Source: Nymphaea colorata
Taxonomy: Eukaryota > Streptophyta > Magnoliopsida > Nymphaeales > Nymphaeaceae
Direction: 5' to 3'
DNA: 64,000 nucleotides
NCBI RefSeq assembly: GCF_008831285.2
Contig: NC_045143.1
Span: 9,371,503-9,435,502 of the forward strand
Numbering within the stretch: the stretch's first letter is position 1; every line of letters begins with the position of its first letter. This document shows positions 24,401-35,532 of the stretch, in pieces. Below the pieces are notes generated by a model. That model saw nothing but the letters and a program-made list of their open reading frames with translations. It was not told the DNA's origin and did not search any database. The position numbers were made by a program, and so were the translations under genes.

Positions 24401-27400
24401 TCTTACATCACGACGATGTATTTAGCTGCCTCATGGTCTTTTTTCTTCATTTTTCTGTAGATTTGGCGATGCAAAATCTGTCAAGTAACTAACAATTTTA
24501 TCACCTGCATGTTGGCATCCATTAGTCTTGTGAAAGACTTTGATGTCTAAGAACTTTGGATTGCAACTAGGGATTATCTGTGGATCAACCCTTTATTTCC
24601 ATGATTTACCTTCAGTATACAAATGGAAGACATATTCCTAGTGTAAAATCTCATACGTAACATTTGGACCGCCAAGAATAGTGTCACCACTTGTCCTTGC
24701 AGTAAGGAGGATGAAACTGATGTTGTGGGCCTCATTGCTTCATTGTTTCCTTCTTATAATTAGAAAGTTAAGTGATTCTTCATGCCTGTTGTCCATCTCA
24801 AGTCTTCTTTCCACTCTCTAATGGGAAGCATCACATTTACATGGTGTTCTTGATGCATTATAGTTTACTAGGTGTTAGTGCACATTTGTGAAGATTAATC
24901 TTGTTCATATGGTGTACCAGTGTTTTACACTATTTTATTTTCAAAATTGTATATGCTTGTTATCTGTCGTTAGGTATTCTTTTGTCAGTCTCTGTGCCCT
25001 TTTACCTTTTAAAGCGAGAAAGTCCTGTAGTTATCTGGAATAGAAATACATATTGTGAAGAATAGAGATTGACCAAGCAGTTTCATATTGCTGGTGCATA
25101 CTTGATCCAATCATCTGATAAAAATAGTTTTGAGTTTTTGACTTAACATTTTTTTGAAGGTTCAAGAAAAAACATACTTGTCTCAATGGAGAAACTAGTG
25201 CTGCATTGAGAACCTAATATGCTGATGGAGGGGTATGAGTATCATTTATTTATTTACCCTTATGGAGTTGCAATGGTATTTAGATGGAGAAACTAGTGCT
25301 GTATTAAGAACCTATTGCTGATGCAAGTGTATAAGATATCACTATATATCTACCATTGTGGAGTTGGAAAGGTAAGGTGGGAAACAAAGATACATTATAA
25401 TAACCAAATGTTCTTAGTTCAGGTTGAAGGGCTAGCCTTAAATTTTCACATCAAAAAAAGGAAATTTCTGGTTCATGCAGAAAATTTTTGTGTCCAGGTT
25501 GTCCCTATTAACTATGAAAAAAACACTTGTTTATGTGGCATAGTTAGCTGGCTCTTCAATTTAATGTGCTAATGTATTTTATTGAAGCAGCAAGCTTCCA
25601 TAATATCACTCATCTCTTTTAGAGAAAAGGAAACCAATGATGTTTAACTGGGTAATTGTATTTTTATATTTTTGTTTACAAGATTAGTTTTGTTATGTTC
25701 CTTAGTTTTATCTTTTCTGCCTCTCATTTTTCTTCTACTATCTGCAGAGGATCTCCCTGTATGTGCTTTAGCTGATGATAGGGTTGTTGAGATAGAAGGC
25801 GAACCGACCAACGTGCATAAAGCAGTTGAATTGGTTGCATCACATTTGAGGAAATTCTTGGTTGATAAGAGCGTGCTTCCACTGTTTGAAACAAATGCAA
25901 GTATTTGATCCTGTTCTTATGCATATAAGCCAAAGAAGTTCAATCAAGCAACTTAGATAGTTAGATATAGTTTGCTTGACTAAGCTACTCGCAACTGTTT
26001 GATAGTGATTGACATTATGTGATATTTTTTTTTATTTTTATAGATGTCAACTCAAAATCCACATTTGGAGCAAAACATGCCACACCAGTCCTGGGGACAC
26101 CCTCAGGGTGTTCCATTTCCAGGTTTTGGTGGATCTGGGTTTGAAAATAATTCACAGTACATGCCTCCTATGCGGCAACTAGATGGCTATTATCCCCCAT
26201 CTAATCATCATAATATTGAAAAACAGCCTCATCAGGCATTGCCTGTGTATCGGAGAGACTTACCCATTCATCAAGTATCAAACACAAAGCAGCCACAACC
26301 AGTGATCACCCAGGTAGTTGATTGTGTCTTGCTTTTTGCAATACTTATAAAATTAGGAAAGATTTGGATGTTCAAGTTAATCAATGAGTTTCATATTTTG
26401 GTTATGTTTCATGTGCAGGTTACTCAGCATATGCAAATACCATTGTCATACGCTGATGCTGTAATTGGAGTTGCTGGTTCAAGTATTAGCTATATACGTC
26501 GTGCTAGTGGAGCTACCATCACAATACAAGAAAGTAGAGGTGTTCCAGGAGAGATGACTGTTGAGATTAATGGAACAGCTACACAAGTTCAAACTGCTCA
26601 GCAGTTGGTACAGGCATGTGTCTGCCCCACACATTCTGTTTTTAAGCTTTACGGTGTCTTCTTTAGTTCTATTTTCCATGCATACCTGTGGTTGTGGGTT
26701 TTCGAGGGCAGTCTTACTAGCTCAGGTCAATGTCTCAGATATTGCAATCAGTTCCATGTTCTGTGTTTTATAACTCTATCTCGATTGGACCTCCATGCTA
26801 TTCTTGATAGCCTGTTGCAAAAACTATGATAATTATTGGGCAACTGAACCTAATATATGAAGGTTTACTTCTTCCTATGTCAGCCGCAAGTCCATTTTGA
26901 TTGCCACTCCATATCTCTTTATATTTCTAGGGTTCTTCACATCTTATTTAGAAAAAATATGGCCTATTTCTTCAAGCTGAAGTGCTGCTGTTCTCCAACT
27001 GTTAGATTATCTAAGCCTAGCTGCTCGATATAAATTAATTGGTCTCAAATGTTGGACGTGGATTCAAACTTAGTCCAAGTCCAAATTGGAAATATCATGT
27101 TACTAACCCAAAGTCCATCAAAGATTGGCATTTGCATGAGTGGGTTTAATAATCCGCCTATTATCTTAAAAAATGTCAGTGTCCACGTTCATTTGGTTGG
27201 GCCATATTCATAAAATCATAGCCTCATAAGAATCTAACGGGAATTCAGTCTCTTAGTAGTCAAAAGCTCTCTTAGGACCCTAGGTGCGAGCCTTTTCAAT
27301 TATGCTGGGTGACCTAGGCGCTTAAGTAAAAGAACATTTTCTTAACTTTGTCTCCTCTTTTTTTTCTTCTTCTTCCACTTTTACCTTTCCTCATTCTTTC

Positions 27401-30400
27401 TTCTGCTTTTTTCCATTTTCCTCTTGTTCTTCTCCCTCTCCTTCTCTTCTTCCTCATCGTTCTTCCTTTCATGTGCCAATTGATGTTGTAGAACATCCAT
27501 TGATAGAGAAAAAGACATTGATCTTAGAGTTTGATTCTTCTTCCTTTGAAGTTTGAACCATTGTCACAAATATCATTGTCGGATTTTTATCGGTCAGGTT
27601 TTTCTTGGACATTTTTTTGCAAAACTGTTTTTTGGAAAATATCGGGAAAATCTCGGCGATTTTTAAAAAAATAAAAAAATCAAAATTAAGTAAAAATAAA
27701 TTAAATGAGAAACTAATATAAAAACATAAAAAATCTAACTAGATAAGGAAGAAATGAAGATTAGAAAATGGAAACTGGCACTCTAATAAATACCAAAAAC
27801 ACAAGTTATCTAATGGCTGAAGGGTCGGTTGGAATGCTTTTCTGGGTTTCCAGCAACCCTCACCATGGACACAGTTTATCACTCATCACTCCTCAAATCC
27901 TCACATGCCAAACACAGCTTCCTCACTTTTCAAACCCTCATCGAAGAGGCAGACACTTGGTAAGAGGTTAGGTGCAGCTGGAAGATGCAGCTTTCCACTC
28001 TCACATCTCACACAAAGGGTAAAGTTAATAAACCTTATAACTTATAAGAATTATAGCCTCATAAGAATCTAACAGGAACTCAGTCTCTTAGTAGTCAAAA
28101 GCACTCCTAGGACCCTAGGTGCCAGTCTTTTCAATTATGCTGGGTGACCTAGGCACTCAAGTGAAAGAACATTTTCTTAACTTTGTCTCCTTTTTTCTTC
28201 TTCTTCTTCCGCTTTTACCTTCTCATTCTTTCTTCTGCTTTTTTCCATTTTCTTCTTGTTCTTCTCCTTCTCCTTATCTTCTTCCTCCTCATCTTTCTTC
28301 CTTTCATGTGCCAATTGATGTTGTAGAACATCCATTGATAGAGAAAAAAACATTGATCTTATAGAGTTTGATTATTCCTTCCTTTGATCCGTTGTCACAA
28401 ATATCGATCTTGGATTTTTATCGGTGAGGTTTTCTTGAGTATTTTTTGGCGAAGTTGTTTTTTCGGAAAAATATCAAGAAAAGATCGGCGATTTTTAAAA
28501 AATTAAAAAAATCGTCAAAATTAAGTACAAATAAATTAAATGAGAAACTAATATAAAAACTTAAAAAACTAACTAGATAAGCAAGAAATGAAAATTAGAA
28601 AATGGAAACTGGCACTCTAATAAATACCAAAAACACAAATTATTTAATGGCTGAAGTGTCGGTTGGAATGGTTTTCTGGGTTTCCAGCTACCCTCACTAT
28701 CGATGCAGGTTATCACTCGTCACTCCTCAAACCCTCACACGCCAAACACAGCTTCCTCACTTCTCAAACCCTCACCGAAGAGGCAAACACTCGGTAAGAG
28801 GTTAGGTGCAGCTGGGAGATGCAGCTTCCATTCTCACGTCTCACACGAAGGGTAAAGTTAATAAACCTTATTCACTAAAAGTTAGAGTTAAGTACCATTT
28901 TTGCATTGAAAGGAAATTTCAGTTCAAAAAATACCCTTTGTTTCTTTACTTTAACTTGTTATACTCTTCTTTAGCAAAAGAATTCATCACTTTCAGTTTT
29001 TATGAATTAAAAATTTAAAACTGTGCGCAAGAACATATAAACAACACAGAAATTCAGTGGCGAAAAAACAAACACAATTTTATCGTGATAATATCACGAT
29101 AAAATATTTTTTGTCGATATTTTCAAAATATCATGTTTTTTTGACATTTTTTTCGTTTTCCTCCTTTCTGTGATGCTGCTTTGTACATATCATGTCATGG
29201 CTCATTTCTGGTCAGGCCTTCTCAATTTGTGGCCCTCTCGATTTGGGAAACTATGCTTTTATGTGTCCAGCTTCATGACAATGGTAACAAGTAATTTTCT
29301 GCTTCCTTTCTTAATTTTGTCTTCCAAAGTGTGGTGATTTTTTACTTTTGAAAGTTAGCAATATTTTTTGGGTTTTAAAAAACAATGCACTCTTATTCTT
29401 GCCACTATTGTATAGTATAACAGGCTATTTTGTTCCATTATCAATTTGGTAAAGGCTTCATGAAACACTAACCTTATCAAGCAAGGAAGTTTTAACTCCA
29501 TTATATTAGTGTCTAAGCCCTATGATAAATTTGTATATTTTTTTTTACTTGAATTTGTTGCTTTTTCAAAACAATATGTCTATTATCATGCTGTTATGGT
29601 TCAAAAATAGATATAGTTCATCTTAGAGTTGGTTTACTTCCACAAAAATATTCCTTAATAGACTTCTCTTTATGTTGAAAGTTGGAGGTTTTATTGTTGA
29701 ATGTTGCATATGTGCAATGTCTTTCACTATGTGCGGCTCACCTAAGAAAATCTCAAGTTTCATAGCATGCTTGAATTTAGTAAGTTTACTAATAGATATA
29801 TCAACACTGTTGGGAAGCCACAACATAATCTAAAGAGAACAACCTTTCAGTTTTTTCATTTGTCGGCTGGACCAACAAACTTTATTTTTGTCATCTCCTT
29901 TTAGCTCTTTAGCTTTCCATCGACAACCTTGGTAAGAATTAATTGAGCTCCTTTTTGGAACCATCAACAAATCCTTAAAGGCCTTTTGCGCTTATGTAAT
30001 GCTTCATCATAGAGGCCCATGTCACATGGTGAGAATTGGAAAAGATAAGTTTCTCAATCTTTCATTTAAAACAACTTGAGTGGAATTTCATGAATGGTTC
30101 GACTTTTGAGCAATAGAAGATGTCTGCTTCCACCCACAAAAACTGAATCAGATAAAGAAGGAAATTCAGGACAACCACAGATCAGCAACAAACAGCTTTA
30201 GCAGCCCCAAGGTTTCAACTTGGATCAGTCACAGCTTACGTCCAGCACCTTCTGGTTTTAGCAGCAAGATGAAATATGCTAGATCTTCTGCACTGAGCAT
30301 CTCTTTTCCAGCTTCGTTATCATGATATAAATACTATTTATGTCAAATCATCTTGGATCTCAGAAGCACACAAAAAATCTAACGTGCACAAAGGCACAAC

Positions 30401-30700
30401 AAAATAATAAATTTGTTCAATAAATGACAGAGAAAACTTAAAAGAAGCATGCGTTGTATGAGGACAGTAGTCCCTAATTGATAGTGAAGCAGCAGCTTTT
30501 CTAACTGTTTGAGGCAATCCAATGGCTGAAAATTTAGCTGTTGGAGCCTCTAATGGCTAGAAAAGCTACTGTGGAGAAATATAAAATGAAAAAAGAAAAG
30601 GCAGAAAGGAGTAAAAAAATGCAGAAAGATCAAAGAACAAAACTCGAAAAAGGAATACAAGGGACCTGATAGTATATATATATATACGTGTGTGTTTGTG

Positions 30701-30749
<49 letters not shown>

Positions 30750-31450
30750 CATATCAGAAAGAATACGTACTTAATAGTTTTCTCCCTTTTTCTGAAGGTC
30801 AACACCGAGCATATGAAGTGCATGCCACTACATGTATAATGATATGTGCTGAAAAATTTAATAAAGCATGTGGATACAGGCTTACACAATCACAGAGAGC
30901 AGGCAGTCTGAGACCTTTCTATATATGTCAACATGTTGGTATGTGTTTTGAGGTCATGGTTGCAACTGTCTTTCTCTCCTCCGTGTCCATGCATGCACAA
31001 CACGTTGAACCGTTGTAAACTCATTCATATATGTGAAACAAAAGAATTTGCAGTGTTCAATATCTTGTAGATGGTGGGTGGGTGTTCATATCTTTTACAC
31101 GTGATTTGGAACTGGCACGAGTTTGGCAGTAGATATGTTTTTCTTGCCGCTAGTACAGATAGGAAAAAATAATGTGTCTCTTTTTTGAGTTTGCTGATTT
31201 CTTCCTGGGTTCTCCCTCTCAATATTTTCAAATATGGTGTTTCGCTTCTTACAGTGATGCATTGTTTTTGCAGAATTTCATGGCAGAAGCTTCGGGATCA
31301 ACACAGAATCAGGTTAACCCTGTTGATCATACGCACGATTCTTATCCTCCGCAAGGTTCCATGTATTCTTCACCTCCTTCTAAACCTGGATTTGCTAATC
31401 CTCCTTCAGGGGGTTACGGATCAGCCTACGGAGGCAGCTATGGGTTCTAG
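18401..31450 (+). CDS. FLK: FLK-type RNA-binding protein with three KH domains
   Basis: Predicted 440-residue nuclear RNA-binding protein of the PCBP-like plant family (FLK, PEPPER), which regulates flowering-time and floral transcripts. Coding exons by eye: 18401-18679, 23294-23546, 25748-25896, 26044-26313, 26419-26613, 31274-31450; all phases agree. Residues 39-47 hold the family signature [11 protein letters not shown]1 has GKKG (63-66), KH2 GKQG (155-158), and KH3 a VIGVAGSSI loop (332-340). Between KH2 and KH3 is a proline/glutamine-rich linker; the C-terminus is Gly/Tyr/Ser-rich ([13 protein letters not shown]). Introns after residues 227 and 382 appear to use GC donors (GCAAGT, GCATGT). 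For the second, a GT donor 6 bp upstream would also keep frame but drop two residues. Introns 18680-23293, 23547-25747 and 26614-31273 are 4.6, 2.2 and 4.7 kb. FLK versus a close paralog cannot be settled here. Confidence 0.85.
18680..23293 (+). other. FLK coding intron 1 (4.6 kb)
   Basis: Donor GCT|GTAAGT, acceptor AAAG|GTTATC. AT-rich with no embedded gene. Two word blocks recur: 'ggtgtacttatgtggga..catctcc' at about 21838 and 22258, and 'cagatgtatttgcttttaa..gcatgta' at about 21888 and 23073. They suggest an old duplication with about 750 bp of unrelated sequence (22290-23060) inserted. No LTR or terminal repeat could be fixed. Confidence 0.6.
23547..25747 (+). other. FLK coding intron 2 (2.2 kb)
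   Basis: Donor CCAG|GTACTT, acceptor TCTGCAG|AG. It splits a glutamate codon between KH2 strands. A near-duplicate pair of 'tggagaaactagtgctg..ttgagaacctaat' words occurs at about 25188 and 25285. Nothing else recognised. Confidence 0.65.
27218..28870. repeat. Tandem duplication, two units of about 834 bp
   Basis: Unit 1 (about 27218-28036) and unit 2 (about 28053-28870) share, in order, 'gcctcataagaatctaac', 'cctaggtg', a TTC/CTT-rich tract, 'atcggcgatttttaaaaa', 'atggaaactggcactcta' and 'gggtaaagttaataaacc'. The offset measured at three points is 834-835 bp. The units differ by many substitutions and small indels, so the duplication is not recent. Origin is probably transposon-derived but unidentified. 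Confidence 0.9.
29077..29105. repeat. Perfect 14-bp inverted repeat with 1-base loop
   Basis: ATTTTATCGTGATA, a single A, then its exact reverse complement. It sits just downstream of the tandem duplication in the FLK last intron. Confidence 0.9.
30687..30746. repeat. Compound (GT)n-(TA)n microsatellite
   Basis: A gtgtgtgtttgtgtgtgtgtg stretch runs into about 36 bp of alternating T and A. Confidence 0.9.
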
Positions 31451-31790
31451 GCTGACTGTCAAACCCTGTTGAATTGCAGTGACGTGCTTACAGATCCTGA
31501 CTTAAACTCCAGGTCTGGATAGTTTTTAGCAAAAGGTTCAGTAGACAGACTTCATTACCAGATTGATGTATTTGACTATTTATGGCGCTCATGCCATTTG
31601 TGCCTGCTGTGAAGTGTACTCCCTTGTAGAGTTCAAAAGAACAAGGTCTAACGCATTTCCCCTTTCAATTTGGCGTGTTTATGTCGCAAAACTGAGTTAG
31701 CTGTTGGTTGAGGGCGGCATGTTGCACAGATGCACAGATGGCGGCACCACATAGAGTAATTTGGTGTAACCTGGTACAATATTTCTTTTT
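31451..31790 (+). other. FLK 3' UTR and downstream flank
   Basis: Follows the TAG stop at 31448-31450. No perfect AATAAA was found on the plus strand here. The stretch ends at the TTA duplicated by the next element, so the transcript end may lie very close to that insertion. Confidence 0.45.
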
Positions 31791-31793
31791 TTA

Positions 31794-32878
31794 GGCAGTG
31801 TTTGATGGCTGGAAATATATTTCTTAAAAAGATAGAATGAGAATTTTTTTTTTTATTTTCAATTTTTTTCAATTTTGATGTGTGTGATGACTGAAACAAA
31901 TTTTCATAAATTTATTTTTTAGTTTGATGAAATAGAAATATATTTCCAGGTTTAGGAAAAGGAGAGAGGAAGGGAAGGAGGGAGGAAGAAGGAGGAGGAA
32001 GAAGGGAAAGAGGGAGGAGCACCAAATTCCTGAGAGCACCAAGCACCACAGTTGAAGCATTCGTCACTGAAATCCGTGGGTTCCCTATTCTTTCTTCGCC
32101 TCTCATTTCAGATTCTGCTTGTTTCTCCATCCTTTCCTTCTTCCTCCACCCTTCTTCCTCCTTCATTCCTCTTTTTCTTCCGCCTCCCTGCTTCTTCTTC
32201 CCTCTTCTTCCTTCGCCTCTCTTCTTCCTCCTTCATTCCTCTTCTTCTTCCGCCTCCCTTCGTCCTTCTCTCTCCTTCCTTTTTCCCTCCGCCTCCCTTC
32301 TTCTTCCTCTCTCCTTCCCTTCTTCCTCCTCCATCCTTCCTCCTCCTCCCCCGGCGTCCCTTCTTCCTCCTCCTCCCTCCTTCCCTTCTTCCTTTCCGGC
32401 CCTACTTCCTCTTCCCTCCTCTTGCCCCCCGGTCCCTTCCTCCTCCTCCTTCCTTCCCGTCCCTTCTTCCTTCCTCCTCCCTTCTTCCTTCCCGTCCCTT
32501 CTTCCTCCTTTTCCCTGCTTCCTCCTCCCTTCTTCCTCTTTCTTCCTCCTCCCTCCTCCTCCCTCCTTCCCTTCTTCCTCTTCCCTCTGCTTCCTTCTCC
32601 CTGCTTCCTCCTTCCCTTCGTCCTCCTCCCTCCTTCACTTCTTCCTCCTCCTCCCTTCTTCCCTCATCCCTCATCCTCCCTCCTTCCTCCTTGTCCCTTC
32701 TTCCTCCCCAACGGTTAAAAAAAAAAACCAGAAAAATATTTTTGGCTCTCGGCTGGAGTAATATTTTCGGATTTTTTTTCGTTTTGAGCTCCAATGGTAA
32801 AAAAAAAAAATTCCTGTTTGATGAAACTGAAAAAATTGTTCAATTCTACAGTAAAATTCCAGCCTATCAAACGCTACC
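31794..32878. mobile_element. PIF/Harbinger-like element with polypurine/polypyrimidine interior, 1085 bp
   Basis: Left end GGCAGTGTTTGATGGCTGGAA and, in reverse, right end GGTAGCGTTTGATAGGCTGGAA are inverted repeats. TTA flanks both ends (31791-31793 and 32879-32881). The interior has an A/T-rich left arm with 'gaaatatatttc', a GGA/GAA-rich block (about 31953-32030) and a CTT/CCT-rich block (about 32105-32715). The long open frames across it are low-complexity Ser/Pro/Leu translations of the repeat, not genes. No transposase. Confidence 0.7.
32105..32715. repeat. Polypyrimidine (CTT/CCT) tract, about 600 bp
   Basis: Plus strand is almost entirely C and T, arranged as irregular cttcctcctcc-type repeats. 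Mirror-like stretches could form triplex (H-DNA). Confidence 0.9.
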
Positions 32879-32990
32879 TTACTGCAGCAAAGCAGGTTCT
32901 GCTACCTTACTGCAGCAAAGCAGGTTCTGCATTTAGATCTTTCGTGAATAGTAACTTGAACAATCTTTCGTGAATAGTAACTTGAACAAG
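32872..32990. repeat. Two adjacent short tandem duplications
   Basis: A 28-bp unit starting gctaccttactgcag occurs twice from about 32873, and a 26-bp unit starting ctttcgtgaatagt occurs twice from about 32939. Copies within each pair are nearly identical. The first unit spans the right end of the PIF-like element. Confidence 0.85.
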
Positions 32991-33839
32991 GTGGTATAGT
33001 TTTGATTTCTGCTATACCACAAAGCCAAACTACTGCTGCGTATATCATATACAGCTGTTCTTGAGATATACAAAAGTTGAAATCAGCTGCTACCTCATAT
33101 TTTTTTTTATTTTAGTTACAAAATATGGTAAAAGGTGCATTTCATTACTAAAAACCATAGCTAATCAACTGGTCATCACTAATGCACCCTGTGATGGTTT
33201 TCAACGACAAATAAAAAATAAACCATTCGGCTGAAGTCTGGCTATATATATATATATGTATAAAATAATGTGTAGATTTTTCTTGTCATATAGCAGTGAT
33301 GTCAACTGAATCTTTTCTGCTTAACAAGATGAGTTTTGAGCATCTGAGATGCATGAGAAATGACTAGCATCTATTTTATTTTGCATCAAATTTTCAAAAA
33401 CATAAGTTGAAGCGCCGTCAGATTTATCTGGAGACGACCATCAACAGACACATTATAATCAACATCAGAAAACGCTTTGCCAATTGCCATGTGCATCAAA
33501 AGAGACACTACGATCACGTCATAAGCCAATGTGAATATCGAGTACGGGCTGTCTTTCTTGCAATTAATGTAAAAGAATTTCTTACTACAATTTTGATTTT
33601 TCATCAAAAGATTTGTGGGTCATCACAACAAATATTGAACCAATAGAAGCATCTGACATTTCATGAACGTTTTGACAATGCGATTGGGGTCATCACAATT
33701 CTCCAAGATTCTTCTTGGAAGAATCAACTTCGAAAGAAGGCAACTATGAGTTCACAATGGTTTAAATCCTTAACCTAACCCTGGTAGGAGTTGGAAGTTT
33801 TTTTTTTCTTGCTCTTTGATTTTTTAGTTCTAATGAGAT
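32991..33839. other. Intergenic DNA between FLK and INDH, no recognised feature
   Basis: AT-rich, with short tatata runs (about 33245) and no coding signal I can support. Confidence 0.45.
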
Positions 33840-34560
33840 CACCCGTTACAAAATAGGAATCTACATGCCCCTCGTTTCTTGTATTCAGATTTGGCCAACC
33901 ATCTTACATTTGCGAAAATTTTTCCATAGCTGATAGATTCAAGCAATGTCATATTGCTCTCCACATGGTTCTTTGTTAGTCTTCCAAATATGTTATGCAG
34001 TTTAAAAAAAAAAAAAAAGTAAACCTTTAGCAACTCTTGGTTTCAAAGAATTTAATAACCATGACATAATCATTATCTGAGAGCCATTTTTCACGCTTAG
34101 GGTCAGGCATATCAGGTTTAGTATACTTGCCTTAATCACTGTATCTGAGTTGGCTTTCCACTTCAGAAGTAGAGACGATTTTCACCAGGTCAAGTAATGT
34201 AGGGCATCAAGCAAAAGCGGAATCTTCAACTGAGGACTAACCTGGTTTCCGATCATTGTTTGATACTGTCTTGTTTCTTCATAACGAGCAACGCCTTGAT
34301 GATGAAACTCAACCATGTTATGAAAAAGATCCCACGTTATGCAGAGGCTCTTCTTTTTTTTTTTTTTAAAATCAAAGATGGATAGCACAGGTTTCTCTAG
34401 AAACCTAAACCTCCTGGCTCTGACACCATGTAGTGAAAGAGAAGAATATTGGGAACTTCTATCTTCTTTAGAAAAACAGGAATATCTTTCTATCCATCAA
34501 AACACGACTCTGACTCTCATTCAATTCAGTATATTCTTTGAAGCTTTTTGAAATCGATGA
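33840..34560 (-). mobile_element. Possible Ty1-copia 5' remnant (PBS, gag-like pieces)
   Basis: On the minus strand, a tRNA-iMet-like primer site (TGGTGTCAGAGCC, about 34415-34427) follows CTACA, as at the start of a copia internal region. Downstream are short broken frames with gag-like wording (e.g. DPKREKWLSDND, WKNFRKCK-like). The matching LTR would lie at about 34428-34560. No second LTR found. Confidence 0.35.
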
Positions 34561-35387
34561 TAAATCGCCACCTCTCCATGTTTCTTAACGCCACCCATCC
34601 ACTGGTACCAAGTTCACTCAATTCCCAGTGCATGTTCTTCGCATCCGGTCTATGAAATGCGAGCAACCTGCAGGAGTGGCAACGTCCGAACTTGAGTCTG
34701 CTTACAGGAAATGGCAGGAACTGGTAACATATCTTCAGTTTTTTCTTTTTTCATCTGACATTTTCATCTGAATAAATGATGGATCAAATGCATTATGCAT
34801 GAGAGATCTAAAAGAGTAGCATTTTCTAGGGAATGAATGTTGGGGGCGGGCTTTACCAACGCTGAACTCTGTCTACATCAGGCTCGTGGCTGAGCATTAT
34901 GATAGCCTATTAAAATGAGAGCTTCGTTCTGGTCTGTTTGATCCAGAAAAAGCAGGTATCTGACATGGGGTAAAACCGAGGCCGGGAAAACACTCTCAAG
35001 GAAAAAAAAGAAAAAGAAATTGGCCAAGTTTGACGGAATTCACTCCTAATGCTGGATCAAAATCTAGATACAAGGCTGGACCTCTCAGAAATTGCACAGA
35101 TGAATCGACCATTTCTTGCGATTGCTCCTCGCCTGAAAACATTACGAGACCTGGTCAGGCATCTGACCTGCTTTCCCCTCTCGCAGGCAAACTTCATCCT
35201 TCTAAATAGGAGTCTTCTAAGTTCTGCATGGCAAGAAGACAGAGACAGGGACAGAGGATGGAAGTGAAGACAGGTGTGAGATACAAACACAAAGACATAT
35301 GCCGACAGTTTAAAATGGTGATAGAGAACACAAACCTTCATCTAAAAAATGATCAGGAACACGCAAAAGTTTGAAGAAAAATTTTCA
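34561..35387. other. Intergenic DNA and INDH downstream flank
   Basis: No recognised gene. Two overlapping open frames at about 35049-35341 on opposite strands (72 and 94 codons) resemble nothing I know. Confidence 0.4.
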
Positions 35388-35393
35388 TTTATT
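35388..35393 (-). terminator. Putative polyadenylation signal of INDH
   Basis: AATAAA on the minus strand, about 140 bp after the INDH stop codon, in AT-rich sequence. Confidence 0.5.
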
Positions 35394-35532
35394 CAAAATT
35401 TGTACCTTACCCTCTGGTTTAACAAATAACAATAGAAAAAGCGTAACAATTTTTTACTGCATGTACATACATTTGATATTGGAACATTTCACCTTCACCA
35501 GCAAAAGGAGAGTTTAGCTCGGACAGGAATTT

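Larger units (their letters stand above)
26614..31273 (+). other. FLK last coding intron (4.7 kb)
   Basis: Donor CAG|GCATGT (or TTG|GTACAG six bases upstream), acceptor TTTTTGCAG|AATTTC. It contains the 834-bp tandem duplication (27218-28870), a 29-bp palindrome at 29077-29105 and a GT/TA microsatellite at 30687-30746. No gene inside. Confidence 0.65.

Noticed and set aside
32052-32936. 294-codon plus-strand open frame and overlapping frames on both strands
   Set aside because: Low-complexity Ser/Pro/Leu or Arg/Glu/Gly translation of the polypyrimidine tract inside the PIF-like element; no domain, and several frames are open for the same reason.
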